From Deltaproteobacteria bacterium (GTDB lineage Bacteria > Desulfobacterota > Desulfobacteria > Desulfobacterales > JAFDDL01), in the NCBI GenBank assembly GCA_019310865.1, contig JAFDDL010000269.1, positions 1 through 6,681 of the forward strand: a stretch of DNA of 6,681 bases, read 5' to 3'. Made by a program: the position numbers and the translations under genes. This document shows, piece after piece, positions 6,025 through 6,681 of this stretch. Every line of letters begins with the position of its first letter. Within the stretch, counting starts at the first letter, position 1. The notes beneath the pieces are model-generated. The model saw nothing but the letters and a program-made list of their open reading frames with translations, was not told where the DNA came from and searched no databases.

Positions 6025-6061
6025 CCAAATGTTTATGCGCTTTCTTTTTTAGCAGATTCAT
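5873..6061 (-). pseudogene. Truncated, degenerate GxxExxY-family gene fragment
   Basis: On the minus strand from the ATG at 6061-6059 there are 62 codons ending at TAA 5875-5873. The interior carries LATKGHERHE, then FYDILSSAIQVWSPLGDGFL and KIYNKYNKAL. This resembles the N-terminus of GxxExxY proteins (a PD-(D/E)XK-related family of about 125 residues, typically with I-I-G-A-A-x-x-V-H-x-x-L-G-P-G-F-L-E-x-x-Y and often with His-Glu or Thr-Lys rich leaders). The eponymous Glu is replaced by Lys (GFLKKIY), and the fragment stops just after this motif, so more than half of the family length is missing. It lies largely within the inverted-repeat element; residues before KGHERHE fall in the promoter-like repeat and are probably not original coding sequence. 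Most likely non-functional. Confidence 0.5.
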
Positions 6062-6095
6062 CAGACGCTGCGTATAATCCTTTAGAGAGTGTTTT
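6048..6095 (+). promoter_or_regulatory. Promoter-like direct repeat, copy B, upstream of the STN/TonB receptor gene
   Basis: Second copy of the 4075-4122 block (25 of 30 identical over 6066-6095, plus TAGCA at 6050-6054 at the same spacing). Here the shared core contains a perfect TATAAT (6073-6078), with TTAGCA (6049-6054) 18 bp upstream as a four-of-six -35. Transcription would begin near 6085 and run toward the receptor at 6240. A FecI-type sigma could instead recognise other shared bases such as TTAGAG and GTGTTTT; the sequence alone does not decide. Confidence 0.5.
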
Positions 6096-6239
6096 TCGCA
6101 GCTGCCCACTCCAATAATAGAAATGCCATGAAAACAATTGTGGAAGCCGCCGAGCATCCGGCGTTGGAACTTGTGATATTCTGAATGCCGATGGGATGCC
6201 CATCGGGTTTATCAAAAGAAGCATAAAGGAGATGCCCTG
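6096..6239 (+). other. Leader of the receptor gene with two tiny ORFs
   Basis: About 145 nt separate copy B from the receptor ATG. It includes the 8-bp palindrome GCAGCTGC (6098-6105), an 18-codon ORF at 6128-6184 (MKTIVEAAEHPALELVIF) and a 13-codon ORF at 6185-6226 that follows it immediately and ends just before the receptor's AAAGGAG (6225-6231). Neither tiny ORF has a convincing ribosome-binding site. The leader's length is unusual beside the tight spacing elsewhere, so regulation at the RNA level is possible but unproven. Confidence 0.35.
6188..6206 (+). other. Perfect 8-bp hairpin in the receptor leader
   Basis: CCGATGGG (6188-6195), loop ATG, CCCATCGG (6199-6206). It is followed by GTTTATC, too few U residues for a strong intrinsic terminator. 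It ends 18 nt before the receptor's ribosome-binding site, a position where it could influence translation or act as a weak attenuator. Confidence 0.45.
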
Positions 6240-6681
6240 ATGAACAGTAATTGTTTTAGCGCAAGAAACCCTTTTGTTCAGTATGCCACAAGAATTATTT
6301 TGGGAATAATGTGTCTGGTCCTCTTGATGGGATCGGGCGCCTATGCGGCGGATTCCATGGTGGCGCTCGATATCCCGTCGCAGGAGATCAGCAAGGCCCT
6401 GGAAGCAATTGCCATACAGGGAGATATCAGCCTGATATTCTCTCCGGAGGAAGTGGGCGCCCGACAAGCCCCCGAACTTTCTGGGAAATATTCACTTGAA
6501 CAGGCGCTTGGTATTCTTCTGGAGGGAACGGACCTGGTTTTTTCCCATATCGGCGACAATACGATTTCGATCAAAAAGAACACCGGGCAGACGCAAGCGA
6601 TTCAGCAATCAACAACGGTCGGTTCTGAAGACGCCAAATCGGTTTCGACCGAATCGAGTGTTGCCGACAACAGTCGTGAGA
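6240..6681 (+). CDS. STN-domain protein, probable TonB-dependent outer-membrane receptor of the FecI/FecR system (right end cut)
   Basis: AAAGGAG (6225-6231) lies 8 nt before the ATG at 6240. The 147 visible residues start with a signal peptide: basic R18, hydrophobic core RIILGIMCLVLLMGSGAYAA (18-37), cleavage probably after Ala36 or Ala37. An STN (secretin/TonB N-terminal) domain follows at about 43-113: LDIPSQEISKALEAIAIQG (43-61), SLIFSPEEV (64-72), LSGKYSLEQALGILLEGTDL (80-99) and TISIKK (108-113). Then comes a Gln/Ser/Thr-rich linker (114-147) before the window edge. In transducing TonB receptors the STN domain sits in the periplasm, before the TonB box, plug and barrel, and contacts FecR. 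The plug and barrel are outside the window, so a secretin-type or other STN protein cannot be strictly excluded, but the sigma/FecR context strongly favours a receptor. The ligand is unknown; ferric siderophores are typical. Confidence 0.88.
   Translation, partial: MNSNCFSARNPFVQYATRIILGIMCLVLLMGSGAYAADSMVALDIPSQEISKALEAIAIQGDISLIFSPEEVGARQAPELSGKYSLEQALGILLEGTDLVFSHIGDNTISIKKNTGQTQAIQQSTTVGSEDAKSVSTESSVADNSRE

Noticed and set aside
4075..6095. Similarity of minus-strand translations of the two repeat copies (both contain Tyr-Thr-Gln-Arg after Lys-His)
   Set aside because: An ungapped DNA repeat gives the same frame automatically; neither copy has a supported coding context, so a regulatory DNA repeat is the simpler reading.
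6188..6213. Intrinsic terminator before the receptor gene
   Set aside because: The stem is perfect but only three T residues follow, and the receptor's ribosome-binding site comes soon after; a strong terminator here is unlikely.
6232..6240. Two-codon ORF (ATG CCC TGA) overlapping the receptor start
   Set aside because: Its ATG abuts the Shine-Dalgarno sequence with no spacing, so ribosomes should not initiate there.
1..6681. tRNA, rRNA, CRISPR array, complete insertion sequence or phage attachment site
   Set aside because: No cloverleaf, regularly spaced repeats, transposase or integrase signatures were found on either strand by eye.

Overview
The window is about 6.7 kb of a bacterial chromosome of intermediate GC content. 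Gram-negative envelope genes (a FecI/FecR/TonB-receptor-type system) and the style of the intergenic debris fit a proteobacterium in the broad sense, possibly a Desulfobacterota/deltaproteobacterial lineage. That placement is an impression from gene content, not a search result.

Left half (1-3805), an amino-acid/pantothenate-linked locus. An Lrp/AsnC-family regulator, cut by the left window edge, is transcribed leftward. It diverges from a rightward three-gene operon: panB (ketopantoate hydroxymethyltransferase), a 420-residue protein that I do not recognise, and a class I/II PLP aminotransferase of the 2-aminoadipate/LysN-like type. The last two genes are 2 nt apart. The divergent intergenic region holds a convincing sigma70-type promoter for each direction, and an 8-bp sequence, TAACCGTT, occurs once near each transcription unit in inverted orientation, so it is a candidate regulator operator. 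No panC, panD or panE is visible. The aminotransferase could feed the keto acid used by PanB, and the middle gene is the main unknown of the window.

Middle (3806-4120): about 315 bp without an intact gene. It carries a degenerate heptamer-like repeat, a possible decayed coding fragment on the minus strand, and the first copy of a repeat that recurs at 6048-6095.

Right half (4121-6681), a cell-surface signalling module: a FecI-like ECF sigma factor, a FecR-like membrane anti-sigma/transducer overlapping it by 4 nt, and the start of a secreted protein with an STN domain that is almost certainly a TonB-dependent receptor running off the right edge. fecR appears frameshifted near 5706-5709. A +1 shift restores about 43 residues of a typical FecR C-terminus ending at 5839. 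Between fecR and the receptor lies a roughly 180-bp element bounded by near-perfect 26-bp inverted repeats and holding a degenerate N-terminal piece of a GxxExxY-family gene. Next come the second copy of the repeat (here with a perfect TATAAT) and a roughly 145-nt leader with a hairpin and two tiny ORFs. The paired repeat upstream of both the sigma gene and the receptor gene is the best regulatory lead.
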